Positions 1 through 9,573 are shown, numbered from the stretch's first letter. The stretch: DNA of 64,000 nucleotides from Sphingobacterium gobiense (GCF_002980575.1 NZ_PVBS01000005.1:1-64000); one strand, 5' to 3'. The notes: generated by a model not told the origin, from the sequence alone. Program-made: numbers and translations.

Positions 1-192
1 ACTGTACGGCCCGGACCGAAAAAATTGTCTCTTATCTTACAACTTTCCCCCATCAAGGGTACTCGCTGCGCTACATGATCATCTATCTTAAAGAACTTCT
101 GCACCTCCGCTTCGCGCTTCGGCTATCTGAACCGTACCTTAATAAAGCACGGAATCTCTATCTTGTTTTTTCCTCCGTTTCCGAAGGGACTG
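1..192 (-). other. Probable leader of an rRNA operon reading leftward
   Basis: Read on the minus strand, this stretch follows a strong promoter and contains GTTCTTTAA (near 95-103), which resembles the boxA antitermination element of rRNA leaders, followed by compact GC-richer sequence without a credible protein. This arrangement is what I expect just upstream of a 16S rRNA gene in Sphingobacteriaceae; the rRNA itself would begin left of position 1 and is not visible. The assignment is an inference from layout and remembered leader sequences. A leader for a tRNA cluster is the main alternative. Confidence 0.45.
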
Positions 193-223
193 CAAAGGTA
201 GGAAAGTTTTTCAGAAAAGAAAA
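193..223 (-). promoter_or_regulatory. Bacteroidota promoter P1 (proximal rRNA-type)
   Basis: On the minus strand TACCTTTG (200-193) matches the TAnnTTTG -7 box, with a TTTT at 223-220 separated by 19 bp. A long A/T tract lies just upstream (220-240), as in strong stable-RNA promoters. Confidence 0.6.
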
Positions 224-298
224 AAAATATTTTTTTTATTCCCGCCCCTTCCTGCTCCCGGGTCCCTAAGGACCGCATCCCTCCCTCGCGGAGTGGGG

Positions 299-330
299 CA
301 AAGGTAGGGATTCTGACCCTATCCCGCAAG
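299..330 (-). promoter_or_regulatory. Bacteroidota promoter P2 (distal, tandem with P1)
   Basis: On the minus strand TACCTTTG (306-299) is preceded by TTG (329-327) with a 20-bp spacer. It lies about 106 bp upstream of P1 in the same direction, giving the tandem promoters typical of rRNA operons. Confidence 0.55.
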
Positions 331-397
331 GACGGAAAGCCCTTTTTCGCCGGAAACAATCCAAAACACTGGAAATCTGGAGTATAGTTTTTGAAAA

Positions 398-814
398 CTA
401 CAAAACCGCGACAATAGATTGCTTAAATCGTGTACGAACAGCCTTTCCATTTTTTAACGCTGGTGTCCATTTTGGCGATCTATTCATCACACGCAAAGCT
501 TCTTCAGCAAATTCCGGACTTATTTTATCCTTATTCACAATTTCAATATCACAGACAACACCATCTTCGCATACGGTAAATTCTATTATAGCCGTTTGTT
601 TAAGCCCATAATCCACGTACGCCGTACTATCCATTGAATTGACAAGATCACGAATATCAAGATTATCACGAACAAATAGGTTCCACCCAGTAATACCCCC
701 CTTAAACTGCGCATGTGTGTCTACATCATATACAATAAGGGAGTCTCTAGACGCTTGTGCGAATAACATTCCGCATGTAACACTTAACAGGAAAGCAAAC
801 AACCACCACTTCAT
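398..814 (-). CDS. Secreted protein with TonB C-terminal-like domain
   Basis: The 138-residue product starts with a signal peptide (about residues 1-19, ending LFAQA). The second half (about 72-138) has the pattern of a TonB C-terminal domain: a strand IIEFTVCEDGVV, then FAEEALRVMNRSPKWTPALKNG and a closing strand. Classical TonB has an N-terminal membrane anchor and a Pro-rich linker; neither is present, so this is a free periplasmic TonB-C-like protein of unknown role. A strong ribosome-binding site (AGGAGG within 817-824) supports the start. The gene stands alone, 36 bp downstream of the next minus-strand gene. Confidence 0.75.
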   Translation of the reverse strand: MKWWLFAFLLSVTCGMLFAQASRDSLIVYDVDTHAQFKGGITGWNLFVRDNLDIRDLVNSMDSTAYVDYGLKQTAIIEFTVCEDGVVCDIEIVNKDKISPEFAEEALRVMNRSPKWTPALKNGKAVRTRFKQSIVAVL

Positions 815-850
815 AACTCCTCCTTTGTTTACTTTAAAAGTACAGAAAAA

Positions 851-1834
851 CTATGCCTTCACCAAACCTACTATTTCCGGAAGCTTATTTTCATTGTTAA
901 AAAGAAACGTCATTGGTTGTTCCGGATTCTTTATAATTTCAAAAAGTGTGTAGCCCCATGGTTTCCAGAAATTCTCCAACACTTGCCCATACGTTTTGGT
1001 CTGCCAATTATCAAAAATAGGTTTCAATGTCCAATCATTTAAAGCCATAGGCTCTACATACACTTTTTCAGGCGTTTCCATAAAGGTATATTCTGGCAAA
1101 CGATTAAATAAATAAGCGGAATAGAAATACCGCGCACAGATTTCTTCGAATTGTATGGGGTGTAAAACATGTCCTTTTACGTGATTTAAAGTCTCTTCAT
1201 GATAAATAGCATTCGTACCATTGTCCTGCAAAGTCGCTATAACACCAAAATCTCTCATGCGTAAAGAAAAAACCAAAGTATTAATCTCATCTCTGTACAA
1301 GAAGGTTTCGGGGGCGTTATCTATGGGAAACACTTGTATGTTAAATGGATTGACATGCTCAAATTCCATGGGCACAACGAGTGACTGCAACATAAAGTGT
1401 AGATTTCGGAACTTATGTACCAACGCTTGAGAAAAATTCATCTCCTCTCCACTATGTACTGCCTGTCGAATCCCGACCTGTATCTCGTTGAAAACAACGC
1501 CATATAAAATCTTCCCTATCCATTGAAACAACATTTTTTCATCTAGATTTTTTACTTCCTTATACCCCACTTTCATAGCTCTTTCTACATCGTTCTCTAT
1601 CTGCTCGAACGCTTGGGCAACTCCAACAGAACAAGGTAATTTGAGCGATTTATAGGTCACGAGATTTTCATCCAACATTTTAAAAGGCTTTTCTTCCAGA
1701 TCGAATGCCCGCATCATCCATACAGGAAACACTTGAACTTCTTCCTCTGGGGTCCGAAGCTTTTCTCCGGTCAAAAAACACGCTTGATTATCGAACTTAA
1801 ATGCGACGAATGGATTATAAAGTCTTGATGCCAT
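851..1834 (-). CDS. Conserved protein of unknown function
   Basis: I do not recognise this 327-residue protein. It has no signal peptide or membrane segment and looks like a soluble cytoplasmic protein. The N-terminal part (CFLTGEKL near residues 19-26, followed by VFPVWMMRAF) faintly recalls the start of HNH-type nuclease-related proteins, but only one Cys of the expected pair is present and no catalytic His-Asn pair is evident, so I do not assign that function. A strong -7 promoter box ends only 9 nt before the start codon, so the transcript is nearly leaderless. The start codon is 31 bp from the end of topB. Confidence 0.7.
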   Translation of the reverse strand: MASRLYNPFVAFKFDNQACFLTGEKLRTPEEEVQVFPVWMMRAFDLEEKPFKMLDENLVTYKSLKLPCSVGVAQAFEQIENDVERAMKVGYKEVKNLDEKMLFQWIGKILYGVVFNEIQVGIRQAVHSGEEMNFSQALVHKFRNLHFMLQSLVVPMEFEHVNPFNIQVFPIDNAPETFLYRDEINTLVFSLRMRDFGVIATLQDNGTNAIYHEETLNHVKGHVLHPIQFEEICARYFYSAYLFNRLPEYTFMETPEKVYVEPMALNDWTLKPIFDNWQTKTYGQVLENFWKPWGYTLFEIIKNPEQPMTFLFNNENKLPEIVGLVKA

Positions 1835-1842
1835 AATAAAAA

Positions 1843-1850
1843 CAAAGGTA
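1843..1850 (-). promoter_or_regulatory. -7 box for the 851-1834 gene
   Basis: TACCTTTG on the minus strand, immediately downstream of the topB stop codon. No good -33 TTTG is seen. The expected transcription start lies about 4-5 nt before the start codon. Confidence 0.5.
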
Positions 1851-1865
1851 GGGGTTTGAAGTTAA

Positions 1866-3983
1866 TTATGCACCATCCACAATCACCTTAAAATCTTTGA
1901 ACAAAAGTACCGCATCAACTTGTTTACCATCTTTGTTTTTCACACCTTTTAACATAGAAGTCCTTCCTTTCTCCAAGAGATTTTTCATCTCTTTTTCCTC
2001 TAGAAACATCCCATTTAATGTACGCCAAATCTTAAAATCACAGCCACGGGCATAATGGTCACATTGCGCCACTTTATCATACAAAAGTATATTCCCTGAT
2101 GCGCATTTCGGACATTTTATTTTTCCTTTTTGTTGAGGTTTTATTTCTTCCTGCTGTATCGTCACGCGCAATTGGAGCAATTCTTTCGTGATTTTCAAGG
2201 TATAATCCTTAATATGCTTCATAAAAACATCGTACGATACTTTATTGGCCCGCATCTCTTCTAGCTTCTGCTCCCACTTTCCTGTTAGTGTAACCTTAGC
2301 TATCGAGCGATCCTTAATTAACCGATAAACCGCAAGTCCCTTTTCTGTCGGTATAAGCTTCTTTTTATCTCGTTTAATATAATCCCGTTGAAAAAGTGTT
2401 TCTATGGTCGCTGCTCGTGTAGCCGGTGTCCCCAGACCACAATCTTTCATAGCTTGGCGCATTTCGTCATCTTCAATTTCTTTACCAGAGGTTTCCATCG
2501 CTTTTAAAAGCGATGCTTCGGTATGGATAGGCTTAGCTTTTGTAAAGCGTTCTGACAATTCCAGCGACAAAATTTCGAGTAGCTCTTCTGCTGACAATTT
2601 AGGCAATTGCGCATTCTCGTTGTCGTGGTCGTCCGTATTTTTTTCGTCATCGGGTAAATCTACCTGCTCAGCCGATAGACGCCAGCCATATTGTTTAATA
2701 ACAGTTCCTTTGGCAATCAACTCCACTCCTTGTGCATCAATTGTAACGGTTGTAATATCTTTCAAACAAACATCCGAAAAACTCTCCACCATACGCTTCG
2801 CTATCATATTATAGATCTGTTGCTGCTCTTTCGGCATCGGCCCTGGTTTCTCGTCCGTAACCAATAAGGCGTGATGATCCGTCACTTTCTTATCATCAAC
2901 GGAGCGTTTATTCAATCTTGCGCCAATGAGGTTACGGCTTATGGAAGCGATTTCTTCTCCTGCAGTATCCGCAAGATGTTGAAAAAGTTCTTCAATCTTT
3001 TCAAATACGTCCTCTCCTATATAACGAGATCCCGTACGCGGATACGTGATAACCTTTTTTTCATACAATGTCTGTGCAATATTCAATGTTTGATCAGCCG
3101 AATATCCGTATTTTTTGTTGGCATCTTGCTGCAAAGATGTCAGATCGAATAGCAGGGGGGGTTGCTCCTTGGTTTCCTTAGCCTCTACTTTTACCACTTT
3201 TGCTTCCGTTCCGATAGCGAGCTTTGCTATAGCTGCTTCCGCTTCTTCCTTTTTATCTATTTTATTGGACGTTGCCTTAAACTTGATATTGTCTTTTTCA
3301 AAGCCGGCCTGTATCTTGAAGAAAGCTTGCGGTTTAAAGTTCTTGTTCTCTACATATCGTGAACAAATCATCGCCAACGTTGGTGTCTGTACCCGTCCTA
3401 ACGACAAAAGCCCTCTGTTTCCAGCGGCCAATGTCAGTGCTTGCGTAGCATTTATACCTATCAACCAATCGGATTCTGCCCTTGATTTAGCAGACATGTA
3501 TAGGCTATCATATTCTTTTCCGTCTTTTAGGTTGGCGAAACCCTCTTTGATCGCTTTGTCTGTCTGGGAAGAAATCCAAAGTCTTTTAAACGGGGCTTTC
3601 GCATTAAGATAATAGTATATATTCCGAAAAATCAACTCTCCCTCACGTCCCGCATCCGTCGCCACAATGATTTCTTCTGCCTGCGAAATTAATTGCTTAA
3701 TCGTATTCAATTGTTTCTTCGCACCAGCATCGTCTATCTGCTTTCCATCTCTTTTTACTTTCTTCACTTCTAAGCGAAATTCGGGTGGTATGATAGGCAG
3801 ATTAGACACTGACCATGTGGCGTATCCGTACGCCTGCGGTGTACACAGCTGTATAAGGTGACCAAAGGCATAGGTAAAAGCATAACCATTGCCTGTAATA
3901 TATCCGTCTTTCACCTCCTTGGCTCCCATCACACGAGCCAAATCCCTAGCCACAGACGGCTTCTCTGCTATAACAACTTTCAT
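1866..3983 (-). CDS. topB: DNA topoisomerase III (type IA)
   Basis: This 705-residue enzyme relaxes negative supercoils and resolves joined DNA by transient single-strand cleavage. The N-terminal Toprim domain (MKVVIAEKPSVARDL) contains the metal-binding TDAGREGE motif. The catalytic tyrosine is Y314 in VITYPRTGSRYI. The C-terminus carries a four-cysteine zinc finger (CPKC followed by two further Cys) used for DNA binding. The length and the lack of a long multi-finger tail fit topoisomerase III rather than TopA. Genomes of this group often carry more than one TopB-like paralogue, so whether this is the main chromosomal copy cannot be said. Confidence 0.93.
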   Translation of the reverse strand: MKVVIAEKPSVARDLARVMGAKEVKDGYITGNGYAFTYAFGHLIQLCTPQAYGYATWSVSNLPIIPPEFRLEVKKVKRDGKQIDDAGAKKQLNTIKQLISQAEEIIVATDAGREGELIFRNIYYYLNAKAPFKRLWISSQTDKAIKEGFANLKDGKEYDSLYMSAKSRAESDWLIGINATQALTLAAGNRGLLSLGRVQTPTLAMICSRYVENKNFKPQAFFKIQAGFEKDNIKFKATSNKIDKKEEAEAAIAKLAIGTEAKVVKVEAKETKEQPPLLFDLTSLQQDANKKYGYSADQTLNIAQTLYEKKVITYPRTGSRYIGEDVFEKIEELFQHLADTAGEEIASISRNLIGARLNKRSVDDKKVTDHHALLVTDEKPGPMPKEQQQIYNMIAKRMVESFSDVCLKDITTVTIDAQGVELIAKGTVIKQYGWRLSAEQVDLPDDEKNTDDHDNENAQLPKLSAEELLEILSLELSERFTKAKPIHTEASLLKAMETSGKEIEDDEMRQAMKDCGLGTPATRAATIETLFQRDYIKRDKKKLIPTEKGLAVYRLIKDRSIAKVTLTGKWEQKLEEMRANKVSYDVFMKHIKDYTLKITKELLQLRVTIQQEEIKPQQKGKIKCPKCASGNILLYDKVAQCDHYARGCDFKIWRTLNGMFLEEKEMKNLLEKGRTSMLKGVKNKDGKQVDAVLLFKDFKVIVDGA

Positions 3984-4022
3984 CTTAACGCTTCAGCCCT
4001 TATTTTAATTATATATCTAAAA

Positions 4023-5369
4023 TTACTTCAATGATGGGATGGATATACCTTTTATTTTCCGGTACAAATCCACAGCGTAAATATCCGTCATTCCCGACAC
4101 ATAGTCCAATACAGCTCGAATTTTGGCATATGTATCGGTTTGTGCTGTATGGAATTGATCGGGAATCATCGCTACTATTTTTTTATCAAAATGTCCTTTG
4201 TCTTCTTTTAAATAGGGCGGAATAAACTCTTCCAACAACGCATTCATTACCTTAAAACCTGCTACTTCAATTTGCACTACGGTCGGCGCGTTATAGATAC
4301 GGGCTACCGATATCGCCGAAATCTTCTTCATTTGCGCCACGATGTTATTATCCAACGCATCCACCAGTGGCGTCTCAAACGTACCTGCCAAAAATCTATC
4401 TTGATTTTTGGCGAATACCGACGCACAGCCGTGAATCAAAGTATTGATTGCTTTAGCGCGCAGGAGCTCTACACGACTACCCGTGTCTGCTAGAGCATCG
4501 AGTCGGTGTCGCAAGTCTTCTCCTCCACACAGCGGCAATAATAGCTCCTCTACTTCTGTATAAGAGAGTATTTTTAGATGATGGGCGTCTTCCAAGTCTA
4601 TAATATTATAGCATATATCATCGGCGGCTTCTACTAAATATACCAATGGATGTCGCAAATACCCATTTGGATTCGTCGGATCTGCTTTCAATCCCAGCTC
4701 CTTGGCAATTTTTCGGAACGCTGCTGTTTCTGTATCGAAGTAACCATATTTCTTACGATGATGGTTATTTTTCAGATGCCCCTCAATAGCGGAACAAGGA
4801 TATTTGACAATAGAAGCCAGTGTCGCATATGTCAAAGCAAATCCTTTTTCATCTTTCCCATTGAAAGCATGTGTCAATATACGCAATGCATTAGCGTTAC
4901 CCTCAAAATGTGTTAAATCTGCCCATTCTTCGACACTAACGAGTTGTTTGTATACTTGACCTTTTCCTTCCGTAAAATAGGAAGAAATGGCCGCCTCACC
5001 CGAGTGCCCAAAAGCGGGGTTGCCCAGATCATGCGATAAACAGGCTGCGGAAACGATATTGCCTACTTCTTGCAGAAACGGATATTCTTGATCTATGTTT
5101 GGATTTTCTTTTTTCATAATATTATAAAAAAGACGTCCCAACGATCGTCCCACACTTGCTACTTCCAGACTATGGGTTAGTCTGTTGTGCACAAAAACTG
5201 CTCCGGGCAAAGGGAAAACCTGCGTTTTATTTTGCAATCGTCTAAAAGGTGAAGAAAATATCAATCTATCATAATCTCGTTGAAATTCTGAACGCGCATC
5301 AATCTGGTCACTCACTTCACGATGCTCGTACCCCCAACGTTTTGTAGATAATAACTGTTTCCAATTCAT
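4023..5369 (-). CDS. dgt: Deoxyguanosinetriphosphate triphosphohydrolase-like protein
   Basis: This 448-residue HD-superfamily enzyme hydrolyses dGTP (or other dNTPs) to the deoxynucleoside and triphosphate. Visible motifs are SSPFRRLQNKTQVFPL, the metal-binding His in NRLTHSLEVA and the HD pair in CLSHDLGNPAFGHSGE. I place the start at the ATG beginning MNWKQLLSTKRWGYE because the -7 box at 5396-5403 lies downstream of the longer reading frame's first codon (about 5450). The gene is 39 bp upstream of topB on the same strand and divergent from galM. Confidence 0.88.
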   Translation of the reverse strand: MNWKQLLSTKRWGYEHREVSDQIDARSEFQRDYDRLIFSSPFRRLQNKTQVFPLPGAVFVHNRLTHSLEVASVGRSLGRLFYNIMKKENPNIDQEYPFLQEVGNIVSAACLSHDLGNPAFGHSGEAAISSYFTEGKGQVYKQLVSVEEWADLTHFEGNANALRILTHAFNGKDEKGFALTYATLASIVKYPCSAIEGHLKNNHHRKKYGYFDTETAAFRKIAKELGLKADPTNPNGYLRHPLVYLVEAADDICYNIIDLEDAHHLKILSYTEVEELLLPLCGGEDLRHRLDALADTGSRVELLRAKAINTLIHGCASVFAKNQDRFLAGTFETPLVDALDNNIVAQMKKISAISVARIYNAPTVVQIEVAGFKVMNALLEEFIPPYLKEDKGHFDKKIVAMIPDQFHTAQTDTYAKIRAVLDYVSGMTDIYAVDLYRKIKGISIPSLK

Positions 5370-5395
5370 GTAAAGTATACGTTTTACGTTTGCCA

Positions 5396-5403
5396 CAAAG
5401 ATA
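5396..5403 (-). promoter_or_regulatory. -7 box for dgt
   Basis: TATCTTTG on the minus strand, about 27 bp upstream of the dgt start codon. It sets the start at 5369. Confidence 0.5.
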
Positions 5404-5488
5404 AGGTTTATTAGGATATAGTTACTTTCCGCTTTATTTGAGCTTATCAAGCTAATTGCTTATATTTACGGTGTAAACCCTATATATC

Positions 5489-6550
5489 ATGGATATCTAT
5501 TCACTTCCGGATTATCGAAATTTTGAACACAAAATTAATGGAAAAAAAACACATCTTTTTATCTTAAAGAATCGCACAGGGATGCAGGTAGCCTTTACAG
5601 ATTACGGTGCACGTATTGTTAGTGTTCTGGTTCCGGATAAGGCCGGGAATCTTCGGGACGTCGTATTGGGGTTTAATTCTATCCACGAATATTTGCAAGC
5701 AAACGAACAATATCATGGCGCTACCATAGGTCGTTTCGCTAACCGCATTGCCAATGGCCGCTTTCATTTAGATGATAAAGAATATACATTACAACAAAAT
5801 AATGGCCCCAACTGTTTACACGGTGGCCCATCGGGATTCCATGCCAAGGTTTGGGACAGACGAACATCTTTCAAAAAGAAAATAGATTTTTGCTATGTCT
5901 CACCGGATGGCGAAGAAGGGTTTCCAGGAAATTTGAAGGTCACCGTATCTTATGAATTAACAGACGACAATGAAATTGTTATAAAATATAAAGCGGAAAC
6001 AGATAAAAAAACAGTCATCAATCTCACTAATCACGCCTATTTCAATTTGGATGGTGAAGGGCAAGGCGATGTACTCAGCCACATCTTACATCTTCCCTCC
6101 AGCCATTTTCTGCCTATTGATGAAAATCAGATACCATTGGATAGTGAAGCTTCGGTATATGGCACTGCATTTGATTTTCGCTCGCCCAAGAAAATATCAC
6201 AAGATATCGACAATGACGAGGTGCAATTAAAGCACGGCAACGGCTATGACCATACATTCGTAAATCGCCAACCGATTTCACAAGTGGCCGCATCTGCCTA
6301 TTCCCCGAATTCGGGAATTCGTCTTCAGGTGTTCACCACAGAACCGGGGATACAACTTTACACTGGGAATTTCCTTTCCCGCAAAGATACCGGAAAATCC
6401 GGACGTCAATATTCGTCCAGATCAGCTTTTTGTTTCGAAACGCAACATTATCCAGATAGTCCTAATCATCCACAGTTTCCATCCACGGTATTGGAGCCGG
6501 GGCAAGTATTTGAGTCAGAAACGATTTATAAGTTTAGTCTTGTCAAATAA
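5489..6550 (+). CDS. galM: Aldose 1-epimerase (galactose mutarotase)
   Basis: The 353-residue protein interconverts the alpha and beta anomers of aldoses such as galactose. It shows the family's substrate-binding GATIGRFANRIANGRF segment, the catalytic His in INLTNHAYFNL and the catalytic Glu in FETQHYPDSPN near the C-terminus. No signal peptide is present, so it should act in the cytoplasm, unlike the secreted mutarotases also common in this phylum. No sugar-catabolic genes flank it. Confidence 0.9.
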   Translation: MDIYSLPDYRNFEHKINGKKTHLFILKNRTGMQVAFTDYGARIVSVLVPDKAGNLRDVVLGFNSIHEYLQANEQYHGATIGRFANRIANGRFHLDDKEYTLQQNNGPNCLHGGPSGFHAKVWDRRTSFKKKIDFCYVSPDGEEGFPGNLKVTVSYELTDDNEIVIKYKAETDKKTVINLTNHAYFNLDGEGQGDVLSHILHLPSSHFLPIDENQIPLDSEASVYGTAFDFRSPKKISQDIDNDEVQLKHGNGYDHTFVNRQPISQVAASAYSPNSGIRLQVFTTEPGIQLYTGNFLSRKDTGKSGRQYSSRSAFCFETQHYPDSPNHPQFPSTVLEPGQVFESETIYKFSLVK

Positions 6551-6592
6551 AACAAGCCTGTTCTTTTTAAAATATCTTATAGAATATAATCC

Positions 6593-8107
6593 ATGAAAAG
6601 AAAATTATTAATCCTTGCAATGTTAGGTCTTGTATTCGTGTTCCAAACAGTGAATGCTCAAATAGCCGCTAAAAAAGGAACTACGTTGGACGAAATAGTG
6701 AAAGAAGTCAATATGCTGCTGCAAAAGGGCGATGACGACTCCAAAGCACTAGCGGAAAAAGAAGCTCGTGTCATGGCAAGCTCCAAAAACGAAATGTTTG
6801 TACTGATGGCTGCAAGCCTGTACAACTATCTCGGAAAAAAAGAGGAAGCCGACAAAACAAAAAGCAGTATAACAAAGAAATTTCCGCGGGGAATCCAAGC
6901 CAGAAAAGATGCTTTCGAGGCATTCATCGACGACGAATCGCTGACTGCCGAACAATTGGAAAGAAAATATGCCGATTGGGAGAAAAAATTCCCGAAATCA
7001 TATTTCGAGAAATTAAACACTGGCGAGGCAGATTATGGATTCAGTATCATGACCTACTATAGCCAGGCTGCACAAAGAATGGCCAGAAGGCTTATCAAAG
7101 ATGGCGAATACGACAAAATAACGACATATCTTGACAAAGAAGCAGGCGTTGACGGAACTCTTATCGCACAGGATTTATTCGAATCCGGGCAATATGAAAG
7201 GGCGCTACCTATCGCTTCATCTGCCTATAAAAAGAATGCAACGGTATTGGAAACAACCCAAAAAGAAGAAAACCCTACATATACCGCGAAGCGGAACTAC
7301 AACAGCTCCGCAGCACTGTATGCCAAAGTGCTGATGAAAGCCGGAAAGAACGATGAATCTGTAAAAATTGCGCAGCAATTATTCGATTCTGGACACACCT
7401 TGCCGAGCAATACCGCTTTACTGGCAGAAGGTCTGCAAAAACAAGGCAAAGACTTAGACGCATTCCTGGTATTGCACAACGCTATGGTTAAATCCGGAAG
7501 GTCTTCAGATAATGTCGTCTTATATCAGGCAATAACGCCGATATATGGGAAGCTGAACAGTGGTAAAGGTGATTTTGAGCAATACACGTCATCTTTGGAC
7601 AGCGAAATCAGCGAGGCTTTGACGGCAAAATACAAATCCCAAATGATCAAAAAGGAAGCCCCTCTGTTTTCTTTGGTGAACCGAGAAGGCGAAACGGTCT
7701 CCTTAGTTGACCTAAAAGGCAAAGTGGTTGTATTGGATTTTTGGGCGACGTGGTGTGGGCCTTGCGTCACGTCCTTTCCGGGCATGCAAGCGGCCGTAAA
7801 CAAGTTTAAAGAGGACAAAGAAGTCGAATTTCTTTTTATCGATACCTGGCAGCGTGAAGAGAACTACGTAGAAGAGGTCAACAAATTTATCGACGATAAC
7901 AAGTACACGTTCCACGTATTATTTGATGAAATGAAAGACCGCGATAAAGCGACAACTACGGCCTATGGCGTAAAGGGAATCCCGCACAAAGTGGTGATTG
8001 ACAAAGAAGGATTTATCCGCTTCGAATCATCCGGAAGCACTGCGGATGTCGATGCCATCGTAAAAGAAATGGAAACTAAAATCGAGTTGGTCAAAAACGC
8101 TGGATAA
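6593..8107 (+). CDS. Secreted TlpA-like thioredoxin-fold protein
   Basis: The 504-residue protein has an N-terminal signal peptide (about 1-22), a helical central region of about 320 residues with weak TPR-like character, and a C-terminal thioredoxin-fold domain. The redox-active motif is WCGPC with C388 and C391 inside VVLDFWATWCGPC, and the cis-Pro region GIPHKVV follows. It probably reduces or reshuffles disulfides, or supports a peroxiredoxin-type reaction, in the periplasm. Such TlpA/ResA-like proteins are numerous in Bacteroidota and individual substrates are usually unknown. The gene lies 42 bp after galM and ends at a hairpin shared with argH. Confidence 0.82.
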   Translation: MKRKLLILAMLGLVFVFQTVNAQIAAKKGTTLDEIVKEVNMLLQKGDDDSKALAEKEARVMASSKNEMFVLMAASLYNYLGKKEEADKTKSSITKKFPRGIQARKDAFEAFIDDESLTAEQLERKYADWEKKFPKSYFEKLNTGEADYGFSIMTYYSQAAQRMARRLIKDGEYDKITTYLDKEAGVDGTLIAQDLFESGQYERALPIASSAYKKNATVLETTQKEENPTYTAKRNYNSSAALYAKVLMKAGKNDESVKIAQQLFDSGHTLPSNTALLAEGLQKQGKDLDAFLVLHNAMVKSGRSSDNVVLYQAITPIYGKLNSGKGDFEQYTSSLDSEISEALTAKYKSQMIKKEAPLFSLVNREGETVSLVDLKGKVVVLDFWATWCGPCVTSFPGMQAAVNKFKEDKEVEFLFIDTWQREENYVEEVNKFIDDNKYTFHVLFDEMKDRDKATTTAYGVKGIPHKVVIDKEGFIRFESSGSTADVDAIVKEMETKIELVKNAG

Positions 8108-8110
8108 ACA

Positions 8111-8146
8111 GGAACGGCGATTATTGGATCGCCGTTCCTATCATTT
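8111..8146. terminator. Bidirectional terminator between the TlpA-like gene and argH
   Basis: Perfect 10-bp inverted repeat GGAACGGCGA / TCGCCGTTCC with an 8-nt loop (8111-8138) followed by TATCATTTT, located between two convergent genes. Confidence 0.7.
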
Positions 8147-9472
8147 TAACAAATCTTCCAAAGCCTTCTCTACTTTCTCAAAGCCGAACTCAGCTTTCAC
8201 TTCATTAAACATCCGTGAAATTTCATCGTTACAAAGGTTACCTATACTCCCCTCGTGGGTATGGCGTACTTCTTTTGAAGGCTGAAATGTTCCGTTGTCA
8301 ATATCTAAGCCTATCTGACGATAAGCCTCTCGAAATGGTATCCCCTGCAATACCGCATTATTTACTACTTCCACACTAAACAAGTAATCATATTTAGGAT
8401 CATCCAAAATATGCTCTTTTACCGAAATATGTTCCAGCATAAAAGCCGTAATTTCCAAACAGTCACTTAAGGATTGGAAGGCAGGGAAAAGATTTTCTTT
8501 CAATAATTGTAAATCCCGATGATAGCCCGACGGCAGGTTTGTCGTCATTAACGCGATTTCGTTCGGTAGCGCTTGAATCTTATTACAACGCGAGCGTATC
8601 AATTCAAACACGTCTGGATTCTTCTTATGCGGCATAATACTAGATCCCGTGGTCAAATGAGCTGGGAACGATATAAAGCCAAAATTTTGATTGATGAACA
8701 GACATACGTCCATCGCAAATTTGGCTAACGTAGCAGCTAAAGCACTCATTCCCTGCGCTAATATACGTTCTGTTTTCCCTCGCCCCATTTGTGCATAGAC
8801 TACATTATAGTTCAAATCATCAAAGCCTAATAATTCGGTTGTCAATTTACGGTTAAGCGGAAACGAAGAACCATACCCAGCAGCGGAACCCAATGGATTT
8901 TTATTACACACCTTCCATGCCGCTTTTAACATTTCCAGATCATCCACCAGACTTTCAGCGTATGCTCCAAACCATAAGCCGAAAGATGAAGGCATTGCAA
9001 TTTGTAAATGTGTATAACCAGGAATCAATACCTGTCTATGTTGTTCACTCAATTGGATAAGTTTATGGAAAAGTATATCCGTTCGTTGTACCAAATGTTG
9101 TATTTCAGAACGAAAATATAATTTGAGATCGACCAGAACCTGATCGTTGCGAGACCTTCCTGAATGGATTTTCTTTCCCGCTTCTCCCACACGCTGCGTC
9201 AGTAGCATCTCAACCTGGGAATGCACATCTTCCACCGAATCCTCTATCGCAAAATTTCCGACTGAAATATCGCGATAGATTTGCTTTAATTCCTTTTGAA
9301 CGACATCTAGATCCTCATCACTCAACAAGTTTATACTATTTAACATTTGAGTGTGTGCCAATGAGCCTAACACATCTGCTGCAGCTAAATGTAAGTCCAT
9401 TGCCCTGTCGTTGCCTACAGTAAACGCTTCCACAAAGGAATCTACATTAATGTTCTTCTGCCAAATTTTCAT
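8141..9472 (-). CDS. argH: Argininosuccinate lyase
   Basis: This 443-residue fumarase/aspartase-superfamily enzyme splits argininosuccinate into arginine and fumarate, the last step of arginine synthesis. The signature GSSIMPHKKNPD with its catalytic Ser is present, as are HSRNDQV in the N-terminal part and the TDI/SGYHRDLQ region. It stands alone, 9 kb from the GNAT-argG-argC operon, and ends at a terminator shared with the convergent gene. A -7 box (9566-9573, TAAATTTG on the minus strand) lies about 95 bp upstream, leaving a leader with the hairpin AGCTTC-AA-GAAGCT near 9529-9542. Confidence 0.95.
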   Translation of the reverse strand: MKIWQKNINVDSFVEAFTVGNDRAMDLHLAAADVLGSLAHTQMLNSINLLSDEDLDVVQKELKQIYRDISVGNFAIEDSVEDVHSQVEMLLTQRVGEAGKKIHSGRSRNDQVLVDLKLYFRSEIQHLVQRTDILFHKLIQLSEQHRQVLIPGYTHLQIAMPSSFGLWFGAYAESLVDDLEMLKAAWKVCNKNPLGSAAGYGSSFPLNRKLTTELLGFDDLNYNVVYAQMGRGKTERILAQGMSALAATLAKFAMDVCLFINQNFGFISFPAHLTTGSSIMPHKKNPDVFELIRSRCNKIQALPNEIALMTTNLPSGYHRDLQLLKENLFPAFQSLSDCLEITAFMLEHISVKEHILDDPKYDYLFSVEVVNNAVLQGIPFREAYRQIGLDIDNGTFQPSKEVRHTHEGSIGNLCNDEISRMFNEVKAEFGFEKVEKALEDLLK

Positions 9473-9565
9473 TCAATTTCGTTTTTACCGGAACAACAAG
9501 TATTTCCTCTCCTACAAATCCTCTTAGCTTCTTGAAGCTCTCTTTTTATTTACTAATTTCTGTCA

Positions 9566-9573
9566 CAAATTTA
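9566..9573 (-). promoter_or_regulatory. -7 box for argH
   Basis: TAAATTTG on the minus strand, about 94 bp upstream of the argH start; no well-spaced -33 element is visible. Confidence 0.35.

Noticed and set aside
123-359. A 78-codon minus-strand open frame
   Set aside because: It spans both stable-RNA-type promoters, has a low-complexity Lys/Phe composition and no ribosome-binding site.
3115-3612. A 165-codon plus-strand frame inside topB
   Set aside because: It is antisense to a well-conserved enzyme; Ser/Ala/Leu-rich composition typical of an antisense shadow.
9529-9550. Plus-strand terminator-like hairpin AGCTTC-TT-GAAGCT plus T-rich tail
   Set aside because: No plus-strand transcript precedes it; more likely a leader hairpin of argH on the other strand.
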